DNA from: Clostridium_AM sp900759715
GTDB taxonomy: Bacteria > Bacillota > Clostridia > Clostridiales > Clostridiaceae
DNA length: 64,000 nucleotides
NCBI GenBank assembly: GCA_900759715.1
Contig: CAAEXF010000131.1
Location: 1-64,000, forward strand
Reading direction: 5' to 3'
Of the stretch, positions 53,412-63,148 are shown in pieces. Both the position numbers and the translations under genes were made by a program. Every line of letters begins with the position of its first letter. Within the stretch, counting starts at the first letter, position 1. The notes under the pieces were generated by a model. It worked only from the letters and a program-made list of their open reading frames with translations. It was not told where the DNA came from and made no database searches.

Positions 53412-53432
53412 ATGTCCAAAAAAAGTATATAA

Positions 53433-53470
53433 ACAACCACTTAACCTAAGTGATAGATTAAGTGGTTATT
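53433..53470 (-). terminator. Terminator of the M20 peptidase gene
   Basis: AACCACTTAA and TTAAGTGGTT form a 10-bp stem. On the minus strand it is followed after a few bases by a T-rich stretch (to TTTTTTT at about 53415). It lies 7 bp past the peptidase stop. Confidence 0.75.
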
Positions 53471-53476
53471 GCCTTA

Positions 53477-54592
53477 CTATGCTTCTCTAATTATTTCAAC
53501 CACCATTTTAGCTGAATTCATTAAATCTTCTATAGCTATATATTCTTCTAATGTATGAGCTTTTTCCATACCTACACTTAAGTTAACAGCTTTTATACCA
53601 TTAGCATTTAATATATTTGTATCACTTCCACCACCTGTAGAAATAACAGTAGGTTCTATATTCATTTTGGAGAATATTTTTTTTAACATGTTAACTATCT
53701 CATCATTTTCATCTACACTAAAAGCTTCATACATTCTTTTAGTTTTTATTTCTATTTCTGCACCAAAATCATCCGCTGCTTGCTTGAATGTATCTACCAT
53801 GTGCTGAGTTTGGGCATCTAGCTTTGAGTTATCTAAACTTCTTGCTTCTGCTAATATTTCTAATTCTGGCATAACTATATTAGTAGCAACTCCCCCTTTT
53901 ATAGTGCCTATATTTGCTGTAGTATCTTCATCTATTCTTAATAATTTCATATTTTCTATAGCTCTTGATGCAACCATTATTGCACTTATACCTTCTTCTG
54001 GAACTAAGCCTGCATGAGCTGGTTTACCCTTTATTTTAACTTCTATGCTATCTTGTGCTGGAGCTTTAACTATTATTTTTCCTGGAGCTCCACCACCATC
54101 TAATACAAATGCAAAATCTGCATTTATCTTAGAGTAATCTAAATACTTAGCACCAAATAATCCTCCTTCTTCCCATATAGAGAATACAACTTGTATATCA
54201 CCATGCTCTATATTATTTTCTTTTATTATTCTTATAGCTTCTAATATAGCGGCTATACCACCTTTGTCATCAGAACCTAGTACTGTAGTTCCATCGCTCT
54301 TTATTATGCCGTTAACTTCATCTATAATAGGCTTTATCCCTTCAGCTGGATTAACTGTATCCATGTGAGAACTAAATAATACGGCTTTTCCTTGTTTAGT
54401 TCCTTTTAATGTTGCTATAATATTACCCGTTTCCCCTCCAGATTTTACTCCTGCATCGTCTACATATACCTCAAATCCTAATTGTTCTAACTTGTCTACT
54501 AAGACTTTAGCTACCGCACCTTCTTTGGAACTTGGACTACTTATTTGCACTAATTCTACAAGTTCACCTATTAATCTTTGCCTATTTACCAT
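53477..54592 (-). CDS. M20-family peptidase (PepT-like)
   Basis: 371 residues from ATG 54590-54592 behind GGGGGAG. Zinc motifs FSSHMDTV, LGSDDKGG, IWEEGGLFGAK and a late MEKAHTLEEYI; dimerisation domain in the middle. Reads as a 'peptidase T-like' aminopeptidase trimming peptides in the cytoplasm. Monocistronic. The 54593-55023 gap is AT-rich with no other gene seen. Confidence 0.92.
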   Translation of the reverse strand: MVNRQRLIGELVELVQISSPSSKEGAVAKVLVDKLEQLGFEVYVDDAGVKSGGETGNIIATLKGTKQGKAVLFSSHMDTVNPAEGIKPIIDEVNGIIKSDGTTVLGSDDKGGIAAILEAIRIIKENNIEHGDIQVVFSIWEEGGLFGAKYLDYSKINADFAFVLDGGGAPGKIIVKAPAQDSIEVKIKGKPAHAGLVPEEGISAIMVASRAIENMKLLRIDEDTTANIGTIKGGVATNIVMPELEILAEARSLDNSKLDAQTQHMVDTFKQAADDFGAEIEIKTKRMYEAFSVDENDEIVNMLKKIFSKMNIEPTVISTGGGSDTNILNANGIKAVNLSVGMEKAHTLEEYIAIEDLMNSAKMVVEIIREA

Positions 54593-55023
54593 TATATACT
54601 CCCCCATTATGTAAAAATGATCATATTGTGTATAAATTTAACTTTATCACATTCTATACGAATATTCAAATTATACAAATATTCAAATTTGTTAATACTC
54701 ACTTTAATGTAGATTGAAATATTAAGCAAAAAAAGATTATAACTTTCTAAAGTGCTTTATTGTATAAAAATTACGAATCTACCTTCCTATTAAAGATACC
54801 ATTTTTATTTCCACAGTTAATCAATTATGTTATATTATAGCTATGTAGATAATCATATTTATTAGATAAAATTTATATATCAAGTAGACAGGAAAGGGGT
54901 CCAGCTTTATGAGAAAATATATTATTTATGCTTAGCAGAGGCTATTGCATAACAACTAATGATTAAAAATATGGAATAGACTTTGCTCAATCCTAAGGTA
55001 ATATTATATTTAGGAGGAGCATA

Positions 55024-55302
55024 ATGAGCTATATTAAAGCAACAGATGTGTTGCCAGAAAAATTATTAGATTTAATTCAAAACTATATTGATGGTGAGTA
55101 TATTTATATTCCGAGAAAAGAAAGCAACAAAAAGACTTGGGGAGAAACAACCGAAAGTAAAAAGGAAATATCTATTAGAAACATAGATATTTATGAGAAA
55201 TATAAAGAAGGTGTATCAATAAAACTTCTTTCTGAGATATATTACTTATCTCCCAAGAGCATCCAAAGAATTATTTTAAAAATGAAAAGAGAAAACCAAT
55301 AA
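55024..55302 (+). CDS. CD3324-family small DNA-binding-like protein
   Basis: 92 residues. ATDVLPEKLLDLIQNYIDGE, YIPRK...WGE, then a C-terminal helix-turn-helix (GVSIKLLSEIYYLSPKSIQRII). It matches a small Firmicute family of unknown function. AGGAGGAGCATA precedes the ATG. Confidence 0.82.
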   Translation: MSYIKATDVLPEKLLDLIQNYIDGEYIYIPRKESNKKTWGETTESKKEISIRNIDIYEKYKEGVSIKLLSEIYYLSPKSIQRIILKMKRENQ

Positions 55303-55305
55303 CAA

Positions 55306-55342
55306 AGTGCGCCATAAGCTAGAAGCTTAATGGTGCATTTTT
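55306..55342 (+). terminator. Terminator of the CD3324-family gene
   Basis: TGCGCCATAAGCT pairs with AGCTTAATGGTGCA (one bulge), followed by TTTTT. Confidence 0.8.
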
Positions 55343-55399
55343 AATTCAGAAAAATGTTCTAGGTTGATGTGGTGATGAAAGCAATGATATCATTCTATA

Positions 55400-55462
55400 G
55401 AGTTACTAGGCCGAAAGTTAACTTATACTTCGGTATATATTAACTTTCTAGTTAGTTTCTCT
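55400..55462. repeat. Long hairpin sharing its core with 21010-21045
   Basis: GAAAGTTAACTTATAC (55413-55428), TTCG loop, GTATATATTAACTTTC (55433-55448); flanks extend the pairing (ACTA/TAGT). CCGAAAGTTAACTTATAC is the exact reverse complement of bases in the CadD leader. No T-tract follows. Confidence 0.55.
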
Positions 55463-55497
55463 ACATAGATAAACAATTTGTGAAAGGAGTTAAAACA

Positions 55498-56001
55498 ATG
55501 AAAAAATTAATTATTATAAATGGGACTATGGGTGTCGGTAAAACTGCAACGAGCAAAGTGTTATATAAGAAACTAGAAAATTCAGTATGGCTTGATGGAG
55601 ATTGGTGCTGGATGATGAATCCATTTATTGTGAACGATGAAAATAAAGAAATGGTTCTAGATAATATTACCCATCTTTTAAGAAACTTTTTAATGAATTC
55701 TTCTTTTGAATATGTAGTATTCAATTGGGTAATACATTTGGAAGAAATATTTGATATGGTTTTAAGCAAACTCGATGGGTTAGAATTTGAAGTAATTAAA
55801 ATAACCCTTATATGCAATGAAGATAGTTTTAGAAAAAGAGTATCAGCGGATATAGCAAATAATTTAAGAGAGAAAAAAGCTTTAGATATGGGATTAGAAC
55901 GAATTCCACTATACAAAAATATGAATACTATAAAAATTGATACAAGCGACATTTCTATTTTAGAAACAGCTAATAAAATTATAAAAATTATTGAAAAATA
56001 A
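55498..56001 (+). CDS. P-loop nucleotide kinase-like protein
   Basis: 167 residues from ATG 55498 (AAAGGAG upstream). Walker A GTMGVGKTATS near the N-terminus, WLDGDWCWMM, and a central ITLICNEDSFRKRVSADIAN lid-like segment. It resembles the small AAA/shikimate-kinase-like proteins found in firmicute resistance loci. Substrate unknown. Confidence 0.8.
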   Translation: MKKLIIINGTMGVGKTATSKVLYKKLENSVWLDGDWCWMMNPFIVNDENKEMVLDNITHLLRNFLMNSSFEYVVFNWVIHLEEIFDMVLSKLDGLEFEVIKITLICNEDSFRKRVSADIANNLREKKALDMGLERIPLYKNMNTIKIDTSDISILETANKIIKIIEK

Positions 56002-56034
56002 CCAGTAATACCTATGAAAAGAATGAGAACTGAA

Positions 56035-56080
56035 AAGACTATAGCAAGTTTATTCTCTAAACTCTTACTATAGTCTTCTT
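56035..56080. terminator. Hairpin terminator after the P-loop kinase gene
   Basis: AAGACTATAG (56035-56044) pairs with CTATAGTCTT (56068-56077), with an inner AAGTTTA/TAAACT stem, then CTTAATTTC. Moderate T content. Confidence 0.65.
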
Positions 56081-56195
56081 AATTTCACTTTTTATATTAA
56101 ACCAAAAATTATTTGGTTTCAAATGTAAATACCCTAAGAATATGTAAATATAATTATAAACTTCTTAAAACTTGATTTATCTATGGTGACCCAAC

Positions 56196-56867
56196 TTAAA
56201 CTTGTCTAATATTTCTAGACTTTATAAATCTTAAAATTGCATAAGCACCAAATATTATTGTATAGGTAATTAATTTTAACCAATCTATTTTTTCTTTACC
56301 TACTAATATAATTAAAATATGAAGATATGCTAAGAGATATAAAAGATATGCCCATCTTTGCGACTTCTTCCATTGACGACCTTCCATTTTAACTCTTACC
56401 TTTTTAAATGAAGTAATAAATAATGGTATCATTATAATAAATCCTATAGTTCCAATAATTATGTAACTCAAGTATACTACCGATAAAGAACCATTCATGG
56501 CTTTAATAATAAAACGAATTAAATATATAAGACCATGAGGTAATAAAAGAATAGAAGCTATAATAGCTAATTCAGCTCTAATTCTTAATAATTTTCTTGT
56601 AATTGCCCACCTTGTTTGTAAAGCACCTGCAAACATAACTAATATAAAAAACGATATTGAAAAAATACCTTTTATGGATGCCTTCTCTAGTATAGAAATA
56701 AATCCATAAAGTTTCATATTAGAAGTAAGTCTTAAGATTTCGTATATGGTTGTACTAATTGCTATTAATTCTGATAATGAGTAATAAAACCAATAATGTT
56801 TCTTAATACTTGATGTAAAAACTAGTGATAAAACTGCTGCAAAAATTAGTGAATAAATTAAAACCAT
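56196..56867 (-). CDS. Ferric-reductase-like transmembrane protein
   Basis: 223 residues, six or seven helices. IIASILLLPHGLIYLIRF and KKSQRWAYLLYLLAYLHIL carry the spaced His residues of the ferric-reductase/MsrQ-type haem membrane domain. A Fur box lies 26 bp upstream, supporting a role in iron reduction or uptake. Divergent from the ABC exporter genes. Confidence 0.75.
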   Translation of the reverse strand: MVLIYSLIFAAVLSLVFTSSIKKHYWFYYSLSELIAISTTIYEILRLTSNMKLYGFISILEKASIKGIFSISFFILVMFAGALQTRWAITRKLLRIRAELAIIASILLLPHGLIYLIRFIIKAMNGSLSVVYLSYIIIGTIGFIIMIPLFITSFKKVRVKMEGRQWKKSQRWAYLLYLLAYLHILIILVGKEKIDWLKLITYTIIFGAYAILRFIKSRNIRQV

Positions 56868-56884
56868 ATCAATTCTCCTTTATA

Positions 56885-56919
56885 ATTAAAATGATAATGA
56901 ATATCATTATCATTTTAAT
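56885..56919. promoter_or_regulatory. Fur box
   Basis: Perfect 15-bp inverted arms ATTAAAATGATAATG (56885-56899) and CATTATCATTTTAAT (56905-56919) around AATAT. The centre GATAATGAATATCATTATC is one or two changes from the Fur consensus. It overlaps the control region of the ferric-reductase-like gene. Confidence 0.9.
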
Positions 56920-57186
56920 GAACTTCTCTAAAAAAGTCAATAAATAATTTCTTAGTTTAATAAAACCATATCCAATTCCATCATATAATTTTTCATTTTT
57001 ATCTTTCCATGCTTTTCGATAATGTGCTTCTTTAACAAAGCCTCACTTATTATATTTGTGGAGTTTTCTTATGGATAAAGGGAAAATCCTAGGAAAAGAT
57101 ATAATAAATGAACCTTTTAAATTATGTTAAAAAGAACTAAATGCCATGATTGAATTAATAAAAATGGAATGTTAGGTGAGAGAGAA

Positions 57187-57885
57187 ATGTTTTTAAAAGT
57201 AGAAAATTTAAAGAAAAGCTATAAGACCGGTGAGGTAACTACAACAGTTCTAAAAGGTGTAGGAATGAATTTAGACAAGGGCGAAATTGGAGTGATACTT
57301 GGCCCTTCCGGTTCCGGGAAGTCAACTCTTCTTAATATTATAGGTGGAATTGACAGGTGCGATTCCGGCATCGTTTCAGTAGATACTATTGAAATTACTA
57401 AATTAAATGATACCAAGCTCACAGATTACAGAAGAGAAAATTTAGGCTTCATATTTCAGTTTTACAACTTAATACCTAATCTTACTGTAGGAGAAAATAT
57501 AGAGGTTGTTTCAAACATAAGCATATCCCCTCTTAATACTGATGAAGTCTTAGAATCCGTAGGTATGCTTGATAAAAAGCATAGATTTCCTAGGGAATTA
57601 AGTGGTGGTGAACAGCAGAGAGTTTCCATTGCAAGAGCAATAGTTAAAAATCCAAAGCTTTTATTATGTGATGAACCCACCGGTGCACTTGATTTTTCAA
57701 CCTCCAGAGAGATATTGAAGCTTCTTCAAAAAATCAACAAGAACTTTGGATCAACAATACTTATGATAACACATAACACTGCAATCAGTGCTATGGCTAA
57801 TAAAGTTTATAAGGTAAGAAGTGGAGAAATCCTAGAGAGCATAATCAATAAGACAACTACGCCTGCAGAAAGGATTGAGTGGTAA
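57187..57885 (+). CDS. ABC transporter ATP-binding protein (MacB/LolD type)
   Basis: 232 residues from ATG 57187 (AGGTGA 6 nt upstream), rather than the in-frame start at 57169. GPSGSGKST, FIFQFYNLIPNLT, LSGGEQQR, LLLCDEPTGALD, MITHN. The stop overlaps the permease start (TAATG). Confidence 0.93.
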   Translation: MFLKVENLKKSYKTGEVTTTVLKGVGMNLDKGEIGVILGPSGSGKSTLLNIIGGIDRCDSGIVSVDTIEITKLNDTKLTDYRRENLGFIFQFYNLIPNLTVGENIEVVSNISISPLNTDEVLESVGMLDKKHRFPRELSGGEQQRVSIARAIVKNPKLLLCDEPTGALDFSTSREILKLLQKINKNFGSTILMITHNTAISAMANKVYKVRSGEILESIINKTTTPAERIEW

Positions 57886-60128
57886 TGATTGTAAATAAAA
57901 AAATTAAGAGAACCATGCTGGAAAGTAAATCTCAATACCTTGGTTCCTTATTACTTATTATTTTTAGCTGCCTCCTTTTTACAATGTTTAATTTAGTTTC
58001 GGTCAACTTAACTGGGCTATTATCTTCTTTTGAAAGAGACTATAAGCAGGAAGATGCAAACTTTATGACCGACAAAAAATTAAATAATATTGAAGCTTTA
58101 GAATCAAAGTTCAATATGAACATAGAGGAAGCAAAGTCAATTGATTATTCCATATCAAAGGATAAAACACTGAGAATATTCCGAGAAAATACTAAGGTTG
58201 ATATACCTGCAATAATTGAAGGTAAAGCTCTAAGTGGCGGCCATATTCTTATTGATCCCTCCTATGCAAAAGCTAATAAATTAAAGATTGGTAACAGCAT
58301 AAAAATATATAATAAGAATTTCACTATTTCTGGCTTTATGTCTCTGCCAAATTATATATATCCATTAAAATCAGAATCAGATATACTGAATGATCCAAAC
58401 AGTTTTGGTATAGCAGTAATAGGAAAAGATGATTTTAATAGTCTAAATAGAGGTAATAGTTTTTATGCTATAAGATTTAATGGTGATAGAAGCAATTTAG
58501 ATAATAGAATATCTCAATTTAAGGATTACTTAAGAACTAAAAATGTTATTATCCTTAGCTGGATGAATGTAACGGATAACCCAAGAGTAACCTATATGAC
58601 TGCAAAGCTTGCCGGAATTGATGAGATGAGCTCCTCTATGCCTATAAGTATACTACTTCTTACCTGTATATTAACGGGTATAGTAATGTGGAGAATGCTA
58701 AAGAGAGAATCTCCTATTATAGGCACTCTTTATGCACTAGGTTATAAAAAGAGAGAGATTATGAAACATTACCTTTTGTATCCTTTAGTCATCTCATTCT
58801 TAGGCGGTGTAATTGGAACTATACTCGGAACCATAACCTTAAGACCTATGATTTCCTATTATGTGTCATACTTTAATATACCTGTAGGTTCTTTAAGCTT
58901 TAATATAAATTATCTTATAATAAGTGTTCTACTTCCAGTAATCTTTCTAATTATCTGCAGCTATTTTGTTGTAAATAAATCACTTAAAGATTCACCTGTT
59001 GAGCTAATGAGAGGCGGAAAGAAAAAAAATAAGGTTGGCTTTATAGAAAGAAGAATAAAGCTTGATAAGCTAAGTTTCAACACTAAGTTTAGAATAAGAG
59101 AATTGCTTAGAAGCATACCAAGAAGTGCATTTCTTCTACTTGGTATTATTATGGCAACTATGCTGCTTTTAATGGGCTTTGCGGCAAAAAGTTCTATGGA
59201 CTACTTAATCAAAGATTCTTTTAATGAAGCATTTAAATATAATTATCAATATGTATTCAACTCCGTTCAAAATGGTAAACCGGAAAAAGGTGAAGCTTTC
59301 TCTGAAATACCCTTTGCATTAAAATCAGATAATAAGCTAACTTTTACGGTCTATGGTGTAAGTCCTAATTCTCAGTATATTTCCTTTAAAGATAAAGCAG
59401 GCAATGTATTGAAACCTGCTAGAGTTATTATAACAAGACCTCTAGCTGATAAGCTTAATATAAAGCCAAAGGATACTGTTAAAGTTATTAACAGACTGGA
59501 CTCAAAAGAGTACAGCATAACAGTTGATAGTATCGCAGAAACTTACGTAGGTGATTATATTTATATACCTCTTGATAAACTTAATAATATGCTTGGATTC
59601 CCCTCAGGCAGCTATACGGGACTATGGAGTTCAGAAAGAATAGATATTCCAGAAAACAAATTATTAGCTGCTGTAACAGTTGATGATATGAGAAATGCCT
59701 TTAATACAATGACAAAGCCCCTTCAGGCTATTATAGGAGCTATAGCTTTTATATCCTTTATAATTGGGCTTATAGTAATATATGTTGTTACTTCTCTTAC
59801 CATAGAGGAAAATAAGGAAAATATCTCTCTTATGAAGGTCTTAGGCTACAGAAAGAAGGAGATTTATTCTCTGATTCTAAACAGTTCCTCCTTTATAGTA
59901 GTAATCGGCTATATTCTTGGAGTACCATTGCTTCTTGCATCCTTAAGTGCTATGTTTAAATCAATAACCAAAAATATGAGTGTATCCTTCCCCGTAACTA
60001 TAAATTATATTTATGTTTTAGTCGGTTTTGTTATAATATACTTAACCTATGAACTATCAAAGCTATTGAGCAGAAGAAAGATAAATAGAATTTCCATGGC
60101 TGAAGCTTTAAAATCTCGAATGGAATAG
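57885..60128 (+). CDS. FtsX-like ABC transporter permease (large)
   Basis: 747 residues from ATG 57885. One N-terminal helix, an extracellular domain, three helices with an FtsX domain (about 250-380), a linker, a second extracellular domain and three C-terminal helices (about 620-740): the duplicated eight-helix arrangement of antimicrobial-peptide or lipid exporters. Coupled to the ATPase before it. Ended by a terminator at 60143. Confidence 0.92.
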   Translation: MIVNKKIKRTMLESKSQYLGSLLLIIFSCLLFTMFNLVSVNLTGLLSSFERDYKQEDANFMTDKKLNNIEALESKFNMNIEEAKSIDYSISKDKTLRIFRENTKVDIPAIIEGKALSGGHILIDPSYAKANKLKIGNSIKIYNKNFTISGFMSLPNYIYPLKSESDILNDPNSFGIAVIGKDDFNSLNRGNSFYAIRFNGDRSNLDNRISQFKDYLRTKNVIILSWMNVTDNPRVTYMTAKLAGIDEMSSSMPISILLLTCILTGIVMWRMLKRESPIIGTLYALGYKKREIMKHYLLYPLVISFLGGVIGTILGTITLRPMISYYVSYFNIPVGSLSFNINYLIISVLLPVIFLIICSYFVVNKSLKDSPVELMRGGKKKNKVGFIERRIKLDKLSFNTKFRIRELLRSIPRSAFLLLGIIMATMLLLMGFAAKSSMDYLIKDSFNEAFKYNYQYVFNSVQNGKPEKGEAFSEIPFALKSDNKLTFTVYGVSPNSQYISFKDKAGNVLKPARVIITRPLADKLNIKPKDTVKVINRLDSKEYSITVDSIAETYVGDYIYIPLDKLNNMLGFPSGSYTGLWSSERIDIPENKLLAAVTVDDMRNAFNTMTKPLQAIIGAIAFISFIIGLIVIYVVTSLTIEENKENISLMKVLGYRKKEIYSLILNSSSFIVVIGYILGVPLLLASLSAMFKSITKNMSVSFPVTINYIYVLVGFVIIYLTYELSKLLSRRKINRISMAEALKSRME

Positions 60129-60142
60129 AATAAAAATCTCAA

Positions 60143-60186
60143 AAAATAGTAGCCCCAGCCGCAATTGGATAGCTACTATTTTTTAC
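60143..60186 (+). terminator. Terminator of the ABC operon
   Basis: AAAATAGTAGC and GCTACTATTTTTT pair across a GC-containing loop. Confidence 0.88.
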
Positions 60187-60236
60187 AATAAATAAAATAG
60201 TGATATCAGTTGCCTAAGCAACTAGAATTGTATACT

Positions 60237-60266
60237 ATAGGGTGTTGGCGCACCCTATTTTTATTT
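60237..60266 (+). terminator. Second hairpin with T-tract
   Basis: ATAGGGTG (60237-60244) pairs with CACCCTAT around TTGGCG, followed by TTTTATTTT. No gene ends just before it, so it may be a back-up. Nothing else is seen in 60267-60436. Confidence 0.65.
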
Positions 60267-60436
60267 TCTGCATTTCTTATCTATATTATATCAAAATAAA
60301 CCTATATTTTTGTATTATTTAATTAACATATTTAAATTATGATACAGTTCAGCGTTCTTAATTCTAATACTTTTATATAGTTAAGTCATTATATAAGAAA
60401 GTTGTCAATTACCTTCAACTATGTATTATTCTTTAA

Positions 60437-61000
60437 TTATAAATCTGATTTTAAAAACGAATACAAATCCAAATCAATAGTACCTTTTCCTGTCCAAACT
60501 ACCCCTTGTCTTATTGTTCCTTCTTTTGTAAATCTATTTCTTTCTAACACATTTTTTGATTTAATATTATTAGGCATGACAAAGGCTTGTACTCTATTTA
60601 TTCCAATAGTATTTAATAAATAATCACGTAATGCTTCTACTGTTTTGGTAGCAAAACCATGCCCCCAGTAATCTTCATTTAAAGTGTATCCTATAGTAAC
60701 CATATTTATTTTTGCGTCAAAATCAAATATTTCGGCAACTCCAATAATTTTTTTCAAATCCTCATTTAAACAAATTGCAAGAAATATAGTTTTCTTTTTA
60801 CCAAAATCTCTTTCAAAATGAGAAATCATATTTTCAACTGTAGACTTATTCTTTTTTACTTCTCCTGGTCTATATTTGAATAAGTTTTCGTTACTGTATA
60901 TTGAGTAAAGGTCATCTAAATCAGATTTTTCTATTTTTCTGAGAGTAATTTCATTTGTTTGAATGAATGGAAATTTTGAAAATAAAATCTCCTTGTCCAT
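60437..61000 (-). CDS. GNAT acetyltransferase (RimJ/RimL type)
   Basis: 187 residues. IGYTLNEDYWGHGFATKTVEAL (acetyl-CoA site) and VMPNNIKSKNVLERNRFTKEG are the typical RimJ/L motifs. AGGAGGGAAACT precedes the ATG. Acetylates a protein N-terminus or a small amine; the target is unknown. Confidence 0.9.
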   Translation of the reverse strand: MDKEILFSKFPFIQTNEITLRKIEKSDLDDLYSIYSNENLFKYRPGEVKKNKSTVENMISHFERDFGKKKTIFLAICLNEDLKKIIGVAEIFDFDAKINMVTIGYTLNEDYWGHGFATKTVEALRDYLLNTIGINRVQAFVMPNNIKSKNVLERNRFTKEGTIRQGVVWTGKGTIDLDLYSFLKSDL

Positions 61001-61156
61001 AGTTTCCCTCCTTAAATTAAAGACAATTAAGTCCTAGTATTTTATAAGCATAAACTTAATACCTGATAAAGTATTTGTAAAATTAATCCTTATATTCATA
61101 TTATAACAATCAACCACACATTGCAATTTACAATACTAATTAGTCTATCATCATAA

Positions 61157-61192
61157 AAATAAAAAACTCTGGACCTTAAAGGTTACCAGAGC
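61157..61192 (-). terminator. Terminator after the small 62-aa gene
   Basis: CTCTGG...CCAGAG with an inner ACCTT/AAGGT stem, followed on the minus strand by TTTTTTATTTTTA. Confidence 0.85.
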
Positions 61193-61229
61193 ACAATTTT
61201 CTACTATACTATTTCTTAACTTTTCAAAT

Positions 61230-61418
61230 TTATTTTTTTAAATCTTCCTTTATTCTTTCCTCTGAATAATTTTCTCTCTCTATATTATTTAATCCTAAAT
61301 TAACAGAACCATAAGCGAGCATGCTATCTATCTGCTTATCTATTTCATATTGCTGTTCATTACGTTTCTTTGTATGTCTTCCTAGTTCCATGTCTATCTC
61401 TGTCTCTTTATCAATCAT
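61230..61418 (-). CDS. Small hydrophilic protein
   Basis: 62 residues, highly charged (MIDKETEIDMELGRHTKKRN at the start, ERENYSEERIKEDLKK at the end). No membrane segment and no family recognised. GAGGTATTATT precedes the ATG and a strong terminator follows, supporting a real gene. Could be a small spore or nucleic-acid-associated protein. Confidence 0.6.
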   Translation of the reverse strand: MIDKETEIDMELGRHTKKRNEQQYEIDKQIDSMLAYGSVNLGLNNIERENYSEERIKEDLKK

Positions 61419-61531
61419 AATAATACCTCACACCAAATTGCTTTATTTAAATTTTCATATATAATTTGTCCTAATATATATCTAAAAATACATATGACAT
61501 AACTAATAGGATTAATAATAATTTTGAGTCT

Positions 61532-61936
61532 CTATATCGGTAAATCTCTTATTTCAATTTCTGTACCTTCTGGTGCTTTAATTTTAAATAAATATCCATC
61601 TTCAACTTTATATACTATCTCTCCATTTTTAATCTTAAAGTTTGTATATCCTAATTTTTTTATCCTATCAAATTCTTCTTGAACATTATCCACTAAAAAG
61701 CACATATGAACTATTCCTTCATTTAATGAACTCCAATTTTTTAATTTATCTCCCTTTTTACCAGTCTGTAATTCAATCATGAATGTTCCTAATCTTAACC
61801 ATGTATTAAAATTTCTTTTATGAAAATTTGCAGTTTCTGTAACTAATTCAAATCCTAAAATTTTAGTATAGAATTCAAGTGATTCTTCATATTTTTCCGT
61901 TTGAATACATACATGGTGCATCATTTTTATACTCAT
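61532..61936 (-). CDS. VOC/glyoxalase-family protein
   Basis: 134 residues, two beta-alpha-beta-beta-beta halves. MHHVCIQTEKYEESLEFYTKILGFEL and VHMCFLVDNVQEEFDRIKKLG supply His residues, with KAPEGTEIEIRD at the end (metal-site pattern H...E/Q...H...E). Substrate unknown. AAGGAGAGG upstream of the ATG. Confidence 0.9.
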   Translation of the reverse strand: MSIKMMHHVCIQTEKYEESLEFYTKILGFELVTETANFHKRNFNTWLRLGTFMIELQTGKKGDKLKNWSSLNEGIVHMCFLVDNVQEEFDRIKKLGYTNFKIKNGEIVYKVEDGYLFKIKAPEGTEIEIRDLPI

Positions 61937-61982
61937 AATAACCTCTCCTTAAGTAACTTAATTACAAAATATTGTTTCGTAT

Positions 61983-62306
61983 TTATTTATCATCCTCGTT
62001 AGGGCACACCTCATTTACATAATCCCAATATTCTCCTGGAGTTAAAGGTTTTGGTTCAGTAATCATTTCTGCTACTTTTGCAAGTTCTTTGATTTTGTTA
62101 CGAAGCATCGGTTGTAAACAACTAGGCACATGGTCTTGATTAACTCTATGTAAAAGTACACATTCAAAACACTTTCCATGCCACTCACACTTTATTTTAG
62201 GGCATGTACAATGTCTATTCTTTTCTGTTTTTATCATTTCTCTACATTCTTTTACCATTTCAAGATATTTTTCTTTTTTCTCTTGACTAATCTCAACACA
62301 TTCCAT
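61983..62306 (-). CDS. Cysteine-rich hypothetical protein
   Basis: 107 residues from ATG 62304-62306 (GGAGG upstream). Central CTCPKIKCEWHGKCFECVLLH suggests a zinc or Fe-S binding knuckle. C-terminal LTPGEYWDYVNEVCPNED. Seen in clostridia as an uncharacterised family; role unknown. Confidence 0.7.
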   Translation of the reverse strand: MECVEISQEKKEKYLEMVKECREMIKTEKNRHCTCPKIKCEWHGKCFECVLLHRVNQDHVPSCLQPMLRNKIKELAKVAEMITEPKPLTPGEYWDYVNEVCPNEDDK

Positions 62307-62370
62307 AAAAATTACCTCCAAGAACATTAATTTTAGCTTATGTATTTACATCTTAAAATATTTCTATCAA

Positions 62371-62625
62371 TCATTTAGAAGTATTATAAAACTCTTTTAG
62401 CTCAACTTTTACTTCTTCTGAAAGATTATGCCATCGGATTCCCTCTACTGCGCCTTCCAAAGCATATAACCTATTTATACACGCAGAGTCATCAATACTT
62501 CTTATTCTCAACCAAGCTTGCTTACTTCCAATCTCAATTAATTGTTTTATTGTCTCTATTCCAACTTCATTTAGTTGTTGTTCAACTGTTTTCCCAATAT
62601 TAGGCAAGGTAGACAATTCTCCCAT
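62371..62625 (-). CDS. TfoX C-terminal-domain protein
   Basis: 84 residues from ATG 62623-62625 behind GGAGGGATGTT. LPNIGKTVEQQLNEVGIETIKQL and RLYALEGAVEGIRWHNLS are the helix-hairpin-helix features of the TfoX C-terminal domain. No N-terminal TfoX domain. Function outside competence is unknown. Confidence 0.88.
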   Translation of the reverse strand: MGELSTLPNIGKTVEQQLNEVGIETIKQLIEIGSKQAWLRIRSIDDSACINRLYALEGAVEGIRWHNLSEEVKVELKEFYNTSK

Positions 62626-62673
62626 AACATCATCCCTCCATTTATTTGCATATGCACACAATTATATACTTCA

Positions 62674-63009
62674 TCATATTATACTATTGTTTTCTTTATG
62701 TTTTTTACCCCATTTGCACATTTCATTAATTATAGGAACTAGCGACAAACCTTTTTCAGACAAAGAATACTCTACTTTTGGGGGAATCTGAGGATATTCC
62801 TTACGTGTAACAATTCCATCATGCTCTAATTCTCTGAGTTGGCCGCTTAACATTTTATGAGTAATATACGGTATATTTCGTTTTAGCTCGCCGTACCGTA
62901 ATGTAGATTCACAAGCCAATTCATAGATTATTTTCATTTTCCATTTACCACTAATAATAGCAAGGGTATATTCAAAAGGGGCTTGTTTACTACGACATAA
63001 TGTATTCAT
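62674..63009 (-). CDS. HxlR-family transcriptional regulator
   Basis: 111 residues. CRSKQAPFEYTLAIISGKWK (conserved Cys near the N-terminus and GKWK), then LRYGELKRNIPYITHKMLSGQLRELE winged helix. HxlR proteins sense electrophiles or aldehydes through that Cys. Divergent from the Old Yellow Enzyme gene, which is the likely target. Confidence 0.92.
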   Translation of the reverse strand: MNTLCRSKQAPFEYTLAIISGKWKMKIIYELACESTLRYGELKRNIPYITHKMLSGQLRELEHDGIVTRKEYPQIPPKVEYSLSEKGLSLVPIINEMCKWGKKHKENNSII

Positions 63010-63148
63010 CTAAGTTACACTCTCCTAACGGTAAGTATGCTACAAAAAAGTGCATACTTTCTTTTTATTCCAAAATTATTATAATAAAAAATGTAAAGAA
63101 AATAAATACCAAATATTACACATAAATTTATAGGGGGATGAAATCATA

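Noticed and set aside
55460..55960. 163-aa minus-strand ORF opposite the P-loop kinase
   Set aside because: The plus-strand frame has a clear Walker A motif and ribosome site; the minus-strand frame is a shadow.
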